Below, piece by piece: positions 36,451 to 48,283 of a DNA stretch of 64,000 bases. Position 1 is the stretch's first letter, and each line of letters begins with the position of its first letter. Made by a program: the position numbers and the translations under genes. Source of the DNA: Eledone cirrhosa (taxonomy: Eukaryota; Mollusca; Cephalopoda; Octopoda; Eledonidae); the NCBI GenBank assembly GCA_964016885.1, contig OZ024748.1, positions 37,711,047-37,775,046 on the forward strand, in the 5' to 3' direction. Below the pieces are notes generated by a model. That model worked only from the letters and a program-made list of their open reading frames with translations. It was not told where the DNA came from and made no database searches.

Positions 36451-39400
36451 CGTGGTGATTAAAAAGATGGTAAACTATAAAGAATATTGCGAAGGAGGTA
36501 AGTGTTGTGTTTAAAAAAAGGAAAAATATAAACAAATTTACGAAGGAGGTAAGAGTGGTTATATAAAAAGAAGAAAAATATAAAGAATATTGCGAAAGAG
36601 GTAAGTGTTGTGATTAAAAAGAAGGAAAAATATAATGAATGTTACGAAGGAGGTACGAGTTGTGATTAAAAGGAAGGAAAAATATAAAGAATGTTACGAA
36701 GGAGGTAAGTGTTGTGATTAAAAAGAGGGAAAATTATAAGGAAATTTACGAACGAGGTAAGAGTTGTGATTAAAAAGAAGGAAAAATATAAAGAATGTTT
36801 CGAAGGTGGTAAGTGTTGTGATTAAAAAGAAGGAAAAATATAAAGAATGTTGCGAAGTAGGTAAGAGTTGTGATTAAAAAGAAGGAAAAATATAAAAAAA
36901 TGTTGCGAAGGATGTAAGAGTTGTGATTAAAAAAAAGGAAAAATATAAAGAATGTTGCGAAGGAGGTAAGTGTTGTGATTAAAAGGAAGGGAAAATATAA
37001 AGAATGTTGCGAAGGAGGTAAGTGTTGTGATTAAAAAAAAGGAAAAATATACAGAATGCTGCGTAGAAGGTAAGTGTTGTGATTAAAAAGAAGGAAAAAT
37101 ATAAAGAATGTTGCGTAGGAGGTAAGTGTTGTGATTAAAAAGAAGGAAAGATATAAAGAATGTTTCGAAGGAGGTAAGTGTTGTGATTAAAAAGAAGGAA
37201 AAATATAAAGAATATTGCGAAGGAGGTAAGTGTTGTGATTAAAAGGAAGGAAAAATATAAAGAATGTTGCGAAGGAGGTAATTGTTGCAATTAAAAAGAA
37301 AGACAAATATAAAGAATGTTGCAAAGGAGGTAAGTGTTGTGATTAAAAAGAAGGGAAAATGTAAAGAATGTTGCGAAAGAGGTAAGTGTTGTGATTAAAA
37401 ATAAGGAAAAATATAAAGAATGTTGCGAAGGAGGTAAGAGTTGTGATTAAAAAGAAGGAAGAATATAAAGAATGTTGCGAAGGAGGTAGGAGTTGTGACT
37501 AAAAAGAAGGGAAAATATAAAGAATGTTGCGAAAGAGGTAAGTGTTGTGATTAAAAATAAGGAAAAATATAAAGAATGTTGCGAAGGAGGTAAGAGTGTT
37601 GATTAAAAAGAAGGAAAAATATAAAGAATGTTGCGAAGGAGGTAAGTGTTGTGATTAAAAAGAAGGAAAAATATAAATAATGTTACGAAGGAGGTAAGTG
37701 TTCTGATTAAAAAGAAGGAAAAATATAAAGAAATTTGCGAAGGAGATAAGAGTAGTGATTAAAAAGAAGGAAAACTATAAAGAATATTGCGAAAGTGGTA
37801 AGTGTTGTGATTAAAAAGAAGGAAAAATATAAAGAATGTTGCGAAGGAGGTAAGAGTGTTGATTAAAAAGAAGGAAAAATAGAAAGAATGTTGTGAAGGA
37901 GGTAAGTGTTGTGATTAAAAAGAAGGAAAAATATAAAGAATGTTGCGAAGGAGTAAAGAGTGGTGATTAAAAAGAAAGAAAAATATAAAGAATGTTGCGA
38001 AGGAGGAAAGTGTTGTGATTAAAAAGAAGGACAAATATAAAGAATATTGCGAAGGAGGTGAGTGTTGTGATTAAAAGGAAGGAAAAATATAAAGAATGTT
38101 GCGAAGGAGGTAATTGTTGCAATTAAAAAGAAAGACAAATATAAAGAATGTTGCGAAGGAGGTAAGTGTTGCGATTAAAAAGAAGGAAAAATATAAAGAA
38201 TCCTACGAAGGAGGTAAGAGTTGTGTTTAAAAAGAAGGAAAAATGTAAAGAATTTTGCGAAGGATGTAAGTGTTGTGATTAAAAAGAAGGAAAAATATAA
38301 AGAATGTTACGAAGGAGGTACGTGTTGTGATTAAAAGGAAGGAAAAATATAAAGAATGTTGAGAAGGAGGTAATTGTTGCAATTAAAAAGAAAGACAAAT
38401 ATAAAGAATGTTGCAAAGGAGGTAAGTGTTGTGATTAAAAAGAAGGTAAAATATAAAGAATATTGCGAAGGATGTAAGTTTTGTGATTAAAAAGAAGGAA
38501 AAATATAAAGAATGTTGCGAAGGAGGTAAGAGTGCTGATTAAAAACAAGGAAAAATATAAAGAATGTTGCGAAGGAGGTAAGAGTTGTGATTAAAAAGAA
38601 GGAAAAATATAAAGAATGTTGCGAAGGAGGTAAGAGTTGTGACTAAAAAGAAGGGAAAATGTAAAGAATGTTGCGAAAGAGGTAAGTGTTGTGATTAAAA
38701 ATAAGGAAAAATATAAATAATGTTGCGAAGGAGGTAAGAGTTGTGATTAAAAAGAAGGAAGAATATAAAGAATGTTGCGAAGGAGGTAGGAGTTGTGACT
38801 AAAAAGAAGGGAAAATATAAAGAATGTTGCGAAAGAGGTAAGTGTTGTGATTAAAAATAAGGAAAAATATAAAGAATGTTGCGAAGGAGGTAAGAGTGTT
38901 GATTAAAAAGAAGGAAAAATATAAAGAATGTTGCGAAGGAGGTAAGTGTTGTGATTAAAAAGAAGGAAAAATATAAATAATGTTACGAAGGAGGTAAGTG
39001 TTGTGATTAAAAAGAAGGAAAAATATAAAGAAATTTGCGAAGGAGATAAGAGTAGTGATTAAAAAGAAGGAAAACTATAAAGAATATTGCGAAAGTGGTA
39101 AGTGTTGTGATTAAAAAGAAGGAAAAATATAAAGAATGTTGCGAAGGAGGTAAGAGTGTTGATTAAAAAGAAGGAAAAATAGAAAGAATGTTGTGAAGGA
39201 GGTAAGTGTTGTGATTAAAAAGAAGGAAAAATATAAAGAATGTAACGAAGGAGGTAAGAGTTGTGATTAAAAAGAAGGAAAAATATAAAGAATGTTGCGA
39301 AGGAGGTAAGTGTTGAGATTAAAAAGAAGGAAAAATATAAAGAATGTTGCGAAGGAGGTAAGTGTTGTGATTAAAAGGAAGGGAAAATATAAAGAATGTT

Positions 39401-42400
39401 GCGAAGGAGGTAAGAGTTGTGATTAAAAAGAAAGAAAAATATAAAGAATGTTGCGAAGGAGGTAAGTGTTGTGATTAAAAAGAAGGAAAAATATAAAGAA
39501 TGCTGCGAAGGAGGTAGGTGTTGTGATTAAAAGGAAGGGAAAATATAAAGAATGTTGCGAAGGAGGTAAGGGTGGTGCTTAAAAAGAAAGAAAAATATAA
39601 AGAATGTTGCGAAGGAGGAAAGAGTGGTGATTAAATGAAAGAAAAATATAAAGAATGTTGCGAAGGAGGAAAGTGTTGTGATTAAAAAGAAGGACAAATA
39701 TAAAGAATATTGCGAAGGAGGTAAGTGTTGTGATTAAAAGGAAGGAAAAATATAAAGAATGTTGCGAAGGAGGTAATTGTTGCAATTGAAATGAAAGACA
39801 AATAGAAAGAATGTTGCGAAGGAGGTAAGTGTTGTGATTAAAAAGAAGGAAAAATATAAAGAATCCTACGAAGGAGGTAAGAGTTGTGTTTAAAAAGAAG
39901 GAAACATTTAAAGAATGTTGCAAAGGAGGTAAGTGTTGTGATTAAAAAGAAGGAAAAATATAAAGAATGTTACGAAGGAGGTAAGTGTTGTGATTAAAAA
40001 GAAAGACAAATATAAAGAATGTTGCAAAGGAGGTAAGTGTTGTGATTAAAAAGAAGGTAAAATATAAAGAATGTTGTGAAGGAGGTAAGTGTTGTGATTA
40101 AAATGAAGGAAAAATATAAAGAATGTTGCGAAGGAGGTAACAGTTGTGATTAAAAAGAAGGAAAAATATAAAGAATGTTGCGAAGGAGGTAAGAGTGCTG
40201 ATTAAAAACAACGAAAAATATAAAGAATTTTGCAAAGGAGGTAAGAGTTGTGATTAAAAAGAAGGAAAAATATAAAGAATGTTGCGAAGGAGGTAAGAGT
40301 TGTGATTAAAAAGAAGGGAAAATATAAAGAATGTTGCGAAAGAGGTAAGTTTTGTGATTAAAAATGAGGAAAAATATAAAGAATGTTGCGAAGGAGGTAA
40401 GAGTGTTGATTAAAAAGAAGGAAAAATATAAAGAATGTTGCGAAGGAGGTAAGTGTTGTGATTAAAAAGAAGGAAAAATATGAAGAATGTTACGAAGAAG
40501 GTAAGTGTTGTGATTAAAAAGAAGGAAAAATATAAAGAATGTTGCGAAGGAGGTAAGAGTGTTGATTAAAAAGAAGGGAAAATATAAAGAATGTTGCGAA
40601 AGAGGTAAGTGTTGTGATTAAAAATGAGGAAAAATATAAAGAATGTTGCGAAGTAGGTAAGAGTGTTGATTAAAAAGAAGGAAAAATATAAAGAAATTTA
40701 CGAAGGAGATAAGAGTAGTGATTAAAAAGAAGGAAAACTATAAAGAATATTGCGAAAGAGATAAGTGTTGTGATTAAAAAGAAGGAAAAATATAAAGAAT
40801 GTTGCGAAGGAGGTAAGAGTGTTGATTAAAAAGAAGGAAAAATAGAAAGAATGTCGTGAAGGAGGTAAGAGTTGTGATTAAAAAGAAGGAAAAATATAAA
40901 GAATGTTGCGAAGGAGGTAAGTGTTGAGATTAAAAAGAAGGAAAAATATAAAGAATGTTGCGAAGGAGGTAAGTGTTGTGATTAAAAAGAAGGAAAAATA
41001 TAAATAATGTTACGAAGGAGGTAAGTGTTGTGATTAAAAAGAAGGAAAAATATAAAGAAATTTGCGAAGGAGATAAGAGTAGTGATTAAAAAGAAGGAAA
41101 ACTATAAAGAATATTGCGAAAGTGGTAAGTGTTGTGATTAAAAAGAAAGAAAAATATAAAGAATGTTGCGAAGGAGGTAAGAGTGTTGATTAAAAAGAAG
41201 GAAAAATAGAAAGAATGTTGTGAAGGAGGTAAGTGTTGTGATTAAAAAGAAGGAAAAATATAAAGAATGTTACGAAGGAGGTAAGAGTTGTGATTAAAAA
41301 GAAGGAAAAATATAAAGAATGTTGCGAAGGAGGTAAGTGTTGAGATTAAAAAGAAGGAAAAATATAAAGAATGTTGCGAAGGAGGTAAGTGTTGTGATTA
41401 AAAGGAAGGGAAAATATAAAGAATGTTGCGAAGTAGGTAGTGTTGTGATTAAAAAGAAGGAAAAATATAAAGAATGTTGCGAAGGAGGTAAGTGTTGTGA
41501 TTAAAAAGAAGGTAAAATATAAAGAATGTTGTGAAGGAGGTAAGGGTGGTGCTTAAAAAGAAAGAAAAATATAAAGAATGTTGCGAAGGAGGAAAGAGTT
41601 GTGATTAAATGAAAGAAAAATATAAAGAATGTTGCGAAGGAGGAAAGTGTTGTGATTAAAAAGAAGGACAAATATAAAGAATATTGCGAAGGAGGTAAGT
41701 GTTGTGATTAAAAGGAAGGAAAAATATAAAGAATGTTGCGAAGGAGGTAATTGTTGCAATTGAAATGAAAGACAAATAGAAAGGATGTTGCGAAGGAGGT
41801 AAGTGTTGTGATTAAAAAGAAGGAAAGATATAAAGAATCCTACGAAGGAGGTAAGAGTTGTGTTTAAAAAGAAGGAAACATTTAAAGAATGTTGCGAAGG
41901 AGGTAAGTGTTGTGATTAAAAAGAAGGAAAAATATAAAGAATGTTACGAAGGAGGTAAGTGTTGTGATTAAAAAGAAAGACAAATATAAAGAATGTTGCA
42001 AAGGAGGTAAGTGTTGTGATTAAAAAGAAGGTAAAATATAAAGAATGTTGTGAAGGAGGTAAGAGTTGTGATTAAAAAGAAGGAATAATATAAAGAATGT
42101 TGCGAAGGAGGTAAGTGTTGTGATTAAAAAGAAGGAAAAATATAAAGAATGTTACGAAGGAGGTAGGAGTTGTGATTAAAAAGAAGGAAAAATATAAAGA
42201 ATGTTGCGAAGGAGGTAGTGTTGTGATTAAAAAGAAGGAAACATATAAAGAATGTTACGAAGGAGGTAAGTGTTGTGATTAAAAAGAAGGATAAATATAA
42301 GGGAATTTACGAAGGAGGTAAGAGTGGTGATTAAAAAGAAGGAAAAATATAAAGAATATTGCGAAGGATGTAAGTGTTGTGTTTAAAAAGAAGGAAAAAT

Positions 42401-42998
42401 ATAAAGAATGTTGCGAATGAGGTAAGAGTGTTGATTAAAAAGAAGGAAAAATCTAAAGAATGTTGCGAAGGAGGTAAGTGTTGTGATTAAAATGAAGGAA
42501 AAATATAAAGAATGTTACGAAGGAGGTACGAGTTGTGATTAAAAAGAAGGAAAAATATAAAGAATGTTACGAAGTAGGTAAGAGTTGTGATTAAAAAGAA
42601 GGAAAAATTTAAAAAATGTTTTGAATGAGGTAAGTGTTGTGATTAAAAAGAAGGAAAAATATAAAGAATGTTACGAAGGAGGTAAGTGTTGTGATTAAAA
42701 AGAAAGACAAATATAAAGAATGTTGCAAAGGAGGTAAGTGTTGTGATTAAAAAGAAGGTAAAATATAAAGAATGTTGTGAAGGAGGTAAGTGTTGTGATT
42801 AAAATGAAGGAAAAATATAAAGAATGTTGCGAAGGAGGTAACAGTTGTGATTAAAAAGAAGGAAAAATATAAAGAATGTTGCGAAGTAGGTAAGAGTGTT
42901 GATTAAAAAGAAGGAAAAATATAAAGAATGTTGCGAAGGATGTAAGAGTTGTGATTAAAAAGAAGGAAAAATATAAAGAATGTTGCGAAGGAGGTAAG
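36451..42998 (+). repeat. Large segmental repeat, copy 2 (6,548 bp)
   Basis: Positions 36451 to about 42105 match 26421 to about 32075 at +10,030. The rest, to 42998, matches about 35557-36450 at +6,548 (for example GGTAGTG at 35667/42215 and TGTTTTGAATG at 36069/42617). Since 10,030 minus 6,548 is 3,482, this copy carries one inner 3.4-kb unit where copy 1 carries two. The end at 42998 corresponds exactly to the end of copy 1 at 36450. Confidence 0.92.
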
Positions 42999-44402
42999 AG
43001 TGTTGATTAAAAAGAAGGAAAAATAGAAAGAATGTTGTGAAGGAGGTAAGAGTTGTGATTAAAAAGAAGGAAAAATATAAAGAATGTTGCGAAGGAGGTA
43101 AGTGTTGAGATTAAAAAGAAGGAAACATATAAAGAATGTTGCGAAGGAGGTAAGAGTTGTGATTAAAAAGAAGGGAAAATATAAAGAATGTTGCGAAAGA
43201 GGTAAGTGTTGTGATTAAAAATGAGGAAAAATATAAAGAATGTTGCGAAGTAGGTAAGAGTGTTGATTAAAAAGAAGGAAAACTATAAAGAATGTTGCGA
43301 ATGGGGTAAGTGTTGTGTTTAAAAAAAGGAAAATTATAAAGAAATTTACGAAGGAGGTAAGAGTGGTCATATAAAAAGAAGGAAAAATATAAAGAATATT
43401 GCGAAAGAGGTAAGTGTTATAATTAAAAAGAAAGAAAAATAGAAAGAATGTTGTGAAGGAGGTAAGAGTTGTGATTAAAAAGAAGGAATAATATAAAGAA
43501 TGTTGCGAAGGAGGTAAGAGTTGTGATTAAAAAGAAGGAAAATTATAAAGAATGTTACGAAGGAGGTACGAGTTGTGATTAAAAAGAAGGAAAAATATAA
43601 AGAATGTTGCGAAGGAGGTAGTGTTGTGATTAAAAAGAAGGAAAAATATAAAGAATGTTACGAAGGAGGTAAGTGTTGTGATTAAAAAGAAGGATAAATA
43701 TAAGGGAATTTACGAAGGAGGTAAGAGTGGTGATTAAAAAGAAGGAAAAATATAAAGAATATTGCGAAGGAGGTAAGTGTTGTGTTTAAAAAGAAGGAAA
43801 AATATAAAGAATGTTGCGAAGGAGGTAAGAGTGTTGATTAAAAAGAAGGAAAAATATAAAGAATGTTGCGAAGGAGGTAAGTGTTGTGATTAAAAAGAAG
43901 GAAAAATATAAAGAATGTTACGAAGGAGGTACGAGTTGTGATTAAAAAGAAGGAAAAATATAAAGAATGTTACGAAGTAGGTAAGAGTTGTGATTAAAAA
44001 GAAGGAAAAATTTTTAAAATGTTTTGAATGAGGTAAGTGTTGTGATTAAAAAGAAGGAAAAATATAAAGAATGTTACGAAGGAGGTAAGTGTTGTGATTA
44101 AAAAGAAAGACAAATATAAAGAATGTTGCAAAGGAGGTAAGTGTTGTGATTAAAAAGAAGGTAAAATATAAAGAATGTTGTGAAGGAGGTAAGTGTTGTG
44201 ATTAAAATGAAGGAAAAATATAAAGAATGTTGCGAAGGAGGTAACAGTTGTGATTAAAAAGAAGGAAAAATATAAAGAATGTTGCGAAGTAGGTAAGAGT
44301 GTTGATTAAAAAGAAGGAAAAATATAAAGAATGTTGCGAAGGATGTAAGAGTTGTGATTAAAAAGAAGGAAAAATATAAAGAATGTTGCGAAGGAGGTAA
44401 GA
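42999..44402 (+). repeat. HOR family D, about 1,403 bp (27 monomers), first copy
   Basis: Three independent markers step by 1,403: the AGTGTTGATT monomer (43000 to 44403), TGTTTTGAATG (42617 to 44020) and GGTCATATAAAAAG (43365 to 44768). The family begins right where the 10-kb segment ends. It shares monomers with the last part of that segment, so it probably grew from its edge. Confidence 0.88.
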
Positions 44403-44579
44403 GTGTTGATTAAAAAGAAGGAAAAATAGAAAGAATGTTGTGAAGGAAGTAAGAGTTGTGATTAAAAAGAAGGAAAAATATAAAGAATGTTGCGAAGGAG
44501 GTAAGTGTTGAGATTAAAAAGAAGGAAAAATATAAAGAATGTTGCGAAGGAGGTAAGAGTTGTGATTAAAAAGAAGGGA
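44403..44579 (+). repeat. HOR family D, interrupted start of second copy
   Basis: The first three to four monomers of a second family D copy are present before the array passes into the 1,869-bp duplicated block at 44580. Family D order resumes after about 48283. Confidence 0.7.
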
Positions 44580-46448
44580 AAATATAAAGAATGTTGCGAA
44601 AGAGGTAAGTGTTGTGATTAAAAATGAGAAAAAATATAAAGAATGTTGCGAAGTAGGTAAGAGTGTTGATTAAAAAGAAGGAAAAATATAAAGAATGTTG
44701 CGAAGGGGGTAAGTGTTGTGTTTAAAAAAAGGAAAATTATAAAGAAATTTACGAAGGAGGTAAGAGTGGTCATATAAAAAGAAGGAAAAATATAAAGAAT
44801 ATTGCGAAAGAGGTATGTGTTATGATTAAAAAGAAAGAAAAATAGAAAGAATGTTGTGAAGGAGGTAAGAGTTGTGATTAAAAAGAAGGAATAATATAAA
44901 GAATGTTGCGAAGGAGGAAGTGTTGTGATTAAAAAGAAGGAAAAATATAAAGAATGTTACGAATGAGGTAAGTGTTGTGATTAAAAAGAAGGATAAATAT
45001 AAGGGAATTTACGAAGGAGGTAAGAGAGGTGATTAAAAAGAAGGAAAAATATAAAGAATATTGCGAAGGAGGTAAGTGTTGTGTTTAAAAAGAAGGAAAA
45101 ATATAAAGAATGTTGCGAAGGAGGAAAGAGTGGTGATTAAATGAAAGAAAAATATAAAGAATTTTGCGAAGGAGGAAAGTGTTGTGATTAAAAAGAAGGA
45201 CAAATATAAAGAATATTGCGAAGGAGGTAAGTGTTGTGATTAAAAGGAAGGAAAAATATAAAGAATGTTGCGAAGGAGGTAATTGTTGCAATTGAAATGA
45301 AAGACAAATAGAAAGAATGTTGCGAAGGAGGTAAGTGTTGTGATTAAAAAGAAGGAAAAATATAAAGAATCCTACGAAGGAGGTAAGAGTTGTGTTTAAA
45401 AAGAAGGAAACATTTAAAGAATGTTGCGAAGGAGGTAAGTGTTGTGATTAAAAAGAAGGAAAAATATAAAGAATGTTACGAAGGAGGTAAGTGTTGTGAT
45501 TAAAGAGAAAGACAAATATAAAGAATGTTGCAAAGGAGGTAAGTGTTGTGATTAAAAAGAAGGTAAAATATAAAGAATGTTGTGAAGGAGGTAAGTGTTG
45601 TGATTAAAATGAAGGAAAAATATAAAGAATGTTGCGAAGGTGGTAACAGTTGTGATTAAAAAGAAGGAAAAATATAAAGAATGTTGCGAAGGAGGTAAGA
45701 GTGCTGATTAAAAACAACGAAAAATATAAAGAATTTTGCGAAGGAGGTAAGAGTTGTGATTAAAAACAAGGAAAAATATAAAGAATGTTGCGAAGGAGGT
45801 AAGAGTTGTGATTAAAAAGAAGGGAAAATATAAAGAATGTTGCGAAAGAGGTAAGTGTTGTGATTCAAAAGAAGGAAAAATATAAAGAATGTTGCGAAGG
45901 AGGTAAGAGTGTTGATTATAAAGAAGGAAAATAGAAAGAATGTCGTGAAGGAGGTAAGAGTTGTGATTAAAAAGAAGGAAAAATATAAAGAATGTTGCGA
46001 AGGAGGTAAGTGTTGAGATTAAAAAGAAGGAAAAATATAAAGAATGTTGCGAAAGAGGTAAGTGTTGTAATTAAAAATGAGGAAAAATATAAAGAATGTT
46101 GCGAAGTAGGTAAGAGTGTCGATTAAAAAGAAGGAAAAATATAAAGAATGTTGCGAAGGGGGTAAGTGTTGTGTTTAAAAAAAGGAAAAATATAAAGAAA
46201 TTTACGAAGGAGGTAAGAGTGGTCATATAAAAAGAAGGAAAAATATAAAGAATATTGCGAAAGAGGTAAGTGTTATGATTAAAAAGAAAGAAAAATAGAA
46301 AGAATGTTGTGAAGGAGGTAAGAATTGTGATTAAAAAGAAGGAATAATATAAACAATGTTGCGAAGGAGGTAAGTGTTGTGATTAAAAAGAAGGAAAAAT
46401 ATAAAGAATGTTGCGAAGGAGGTAAGAGTGCTGATTAAAAACAACGAA
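44580..46448 (+). repeat. 1,869-bp tandem duplication, copy 1 (36 monomers)
   Basis: The AAAATGAGAAAAAATATAAAG marker starting at 44621 recurs at 46490, and the minus-strand 207-bp frame at 45085 recurs at 46954, both +1,869. The block includes monomers typical of the 29-35 kb region (GAATCCTAC, AATTGTTGCAATTG, AAACAACG), so it is a rearranged piece set between family D copies. Left homology starts at 44580/46449. Confidence 0.88.
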
Positions 46449-48283
46449 AAATATAAAGAATGTTGCGAAAGAGGTAAGTGTTGTGATTAAAAATGAGAAA
46501 AAATATAAAGAATGTTGCGAAGTAGGTAAGAGTGTTGATTAAAAAGAAGGAAAAATATAAAGAATGTTGCGAAGGGGGTAAGTGTTGTGTTTAAAAAAAG
46601 GAAAATTATAAAGAAATTTACGAAGGAGGTAAGAGTGGTCATATAAAAAGAAGGAAAAATATAAAGAATATTGCGAAAGAGGTATGTGTTATGATTAAAA
46701 AGAAAGAAAAATAGAAAGAATGTTGTGAAGGAGGTAAGAGTTGTGATTAAAAAGAAGGAATAATATAAAGAATGTTGCGAAGGAGGAAGTGTTGTGATTA
46801 AAAAGAAGGAAAAATATAAAGAATGTTACGAAGGAGGTAAGTGTTGTGATTAAAAAGAAGGATAAATATAAGGGAATTTACGAAGGAGGTAAGAGAGGTG
46901 ATTAAAAAGAAGGAAAAATATAAAGAATATTGCGAAGGAGGTAAGTGTTGTGTTTAAAAAGAAGGAAAAATATAAAGAATGTTGCGAAGGAGGAAAGAGT
47001 GGTGATTAAATGAAAGAAAAATATAAAGAATTTTGCGAAGGAGGAAAGTGTTGTGATTAAAAAGAAGGACAAATATAAAGAATATTGCGAAGGAGGTAAG
47101 TGTTGTGATTAAAAGGAAGGAAAAATATAAAGAATGTTGCGAAGGAGGTAATTGTTGCAATTGAAATGAAAGACAAATAGAAAGAATGTTGCGAAGGAGG
47201 TAAGTGTTGTGATTAAAAAGAAGGAAAAATATAAAGAATCCTACGAAGGAGGTAAGAGTTGTGTTTAAAAAGAAGGAAACATTTAAAGAATGTTGCGAAG
47301 GAGGTAACTGTTGTGATTAAAAAGAAGGAAAAATATAAAGAATGTTACGAAGGAGGTAAGTGTTGTGATTAAAAAGAAAGACAAATATAAAGAATGTTGC
47401 AAAGGAGGTAAGTGTTGTGATTAAAAAGAAGGTAAAATATAAAGAATGTTGTGAAGGAGGTAAGTGTTGTGATTAAAATGAAGGAAAAATATAAAGAATG
47501 TTGCGAAGGTGGTAACAGTTGTGATTAAAAAGAAGGAAAAATATAAAGAATGTTGCGAAGGAGGTAAGAGTGCTGATTAAAAACAACGAAAAATATAAAG
47601 AATTTTGCGAAGGAGGTAAGAGTTGTGATTAAAAACAAGGAAAAATATAAAGAATGTTGCGAAGGAGGTAAGAGTTGTGATTAAAAAGAAGGGAAAATAT
47701 AAAGAATGTTGCGAAAGAGGTAAGTGTTGTGATTCAAAAGAAGGAAAAATATAAAGAATGTTGCGAAGGAGGTAAGAGTGTTGATTATAAAGAAGGAAAA
47801 TAGAAAGAATGTCGTGAAGGAGGTAAGAGTTGTGATTAAAAAGAAGGAAAAATATAAAGAATGTTGCGAAGGAGGTAAGTGTTGAGATTAAAAAGAAGGA
47901 AAAATATAAAGAATGTTGCGAAAGAGGTAAGTGTTGTAATTAAAAATGAGGAAAAATATAAAGAATGTTGCGAAGTAGGTAAGAGTGTCGATTAAAAAGA
48001 AGGAAAAATATAAAGAATGTTGCGAAGGGGGTAAGTGTTGTGTTTAAAAAAAGGAAAAATATAAAGAAATTTACGAAGGAGGTAAGAGTGGTCATATAAA
48101 AAGAAGGAAAAATATAAAGAATATTGCGAAAGAGGTAAGTGTTATGATTAAAAAGAAAGAAAAATAGAAAGAATGTTGTGAAGGAGGTAAGAGTTGTGAT
48201 TAAAAAGAAGGAATAATATAAACAATGTTGCGAAGGAGGTAAGTGTTGTGATTAAAAAGAAGGAAAAATATAAAGAATGTTAC
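46449..48283 (+). repeat. 1,869-bp tandem duplication, copy 2
   Basis: This is near-identical to copy 1, with scattered single-base differences (for example GTTACGAATGAGG near 44951 against GTTACGAAGGAGG near 46820). Homology ends at about 46411/48283, where copy 1 has TTGCGAAGG and AGTGCTG monomers and this copy continues with TTACGAAGGAGGTAGG. Confidence 0.86.
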
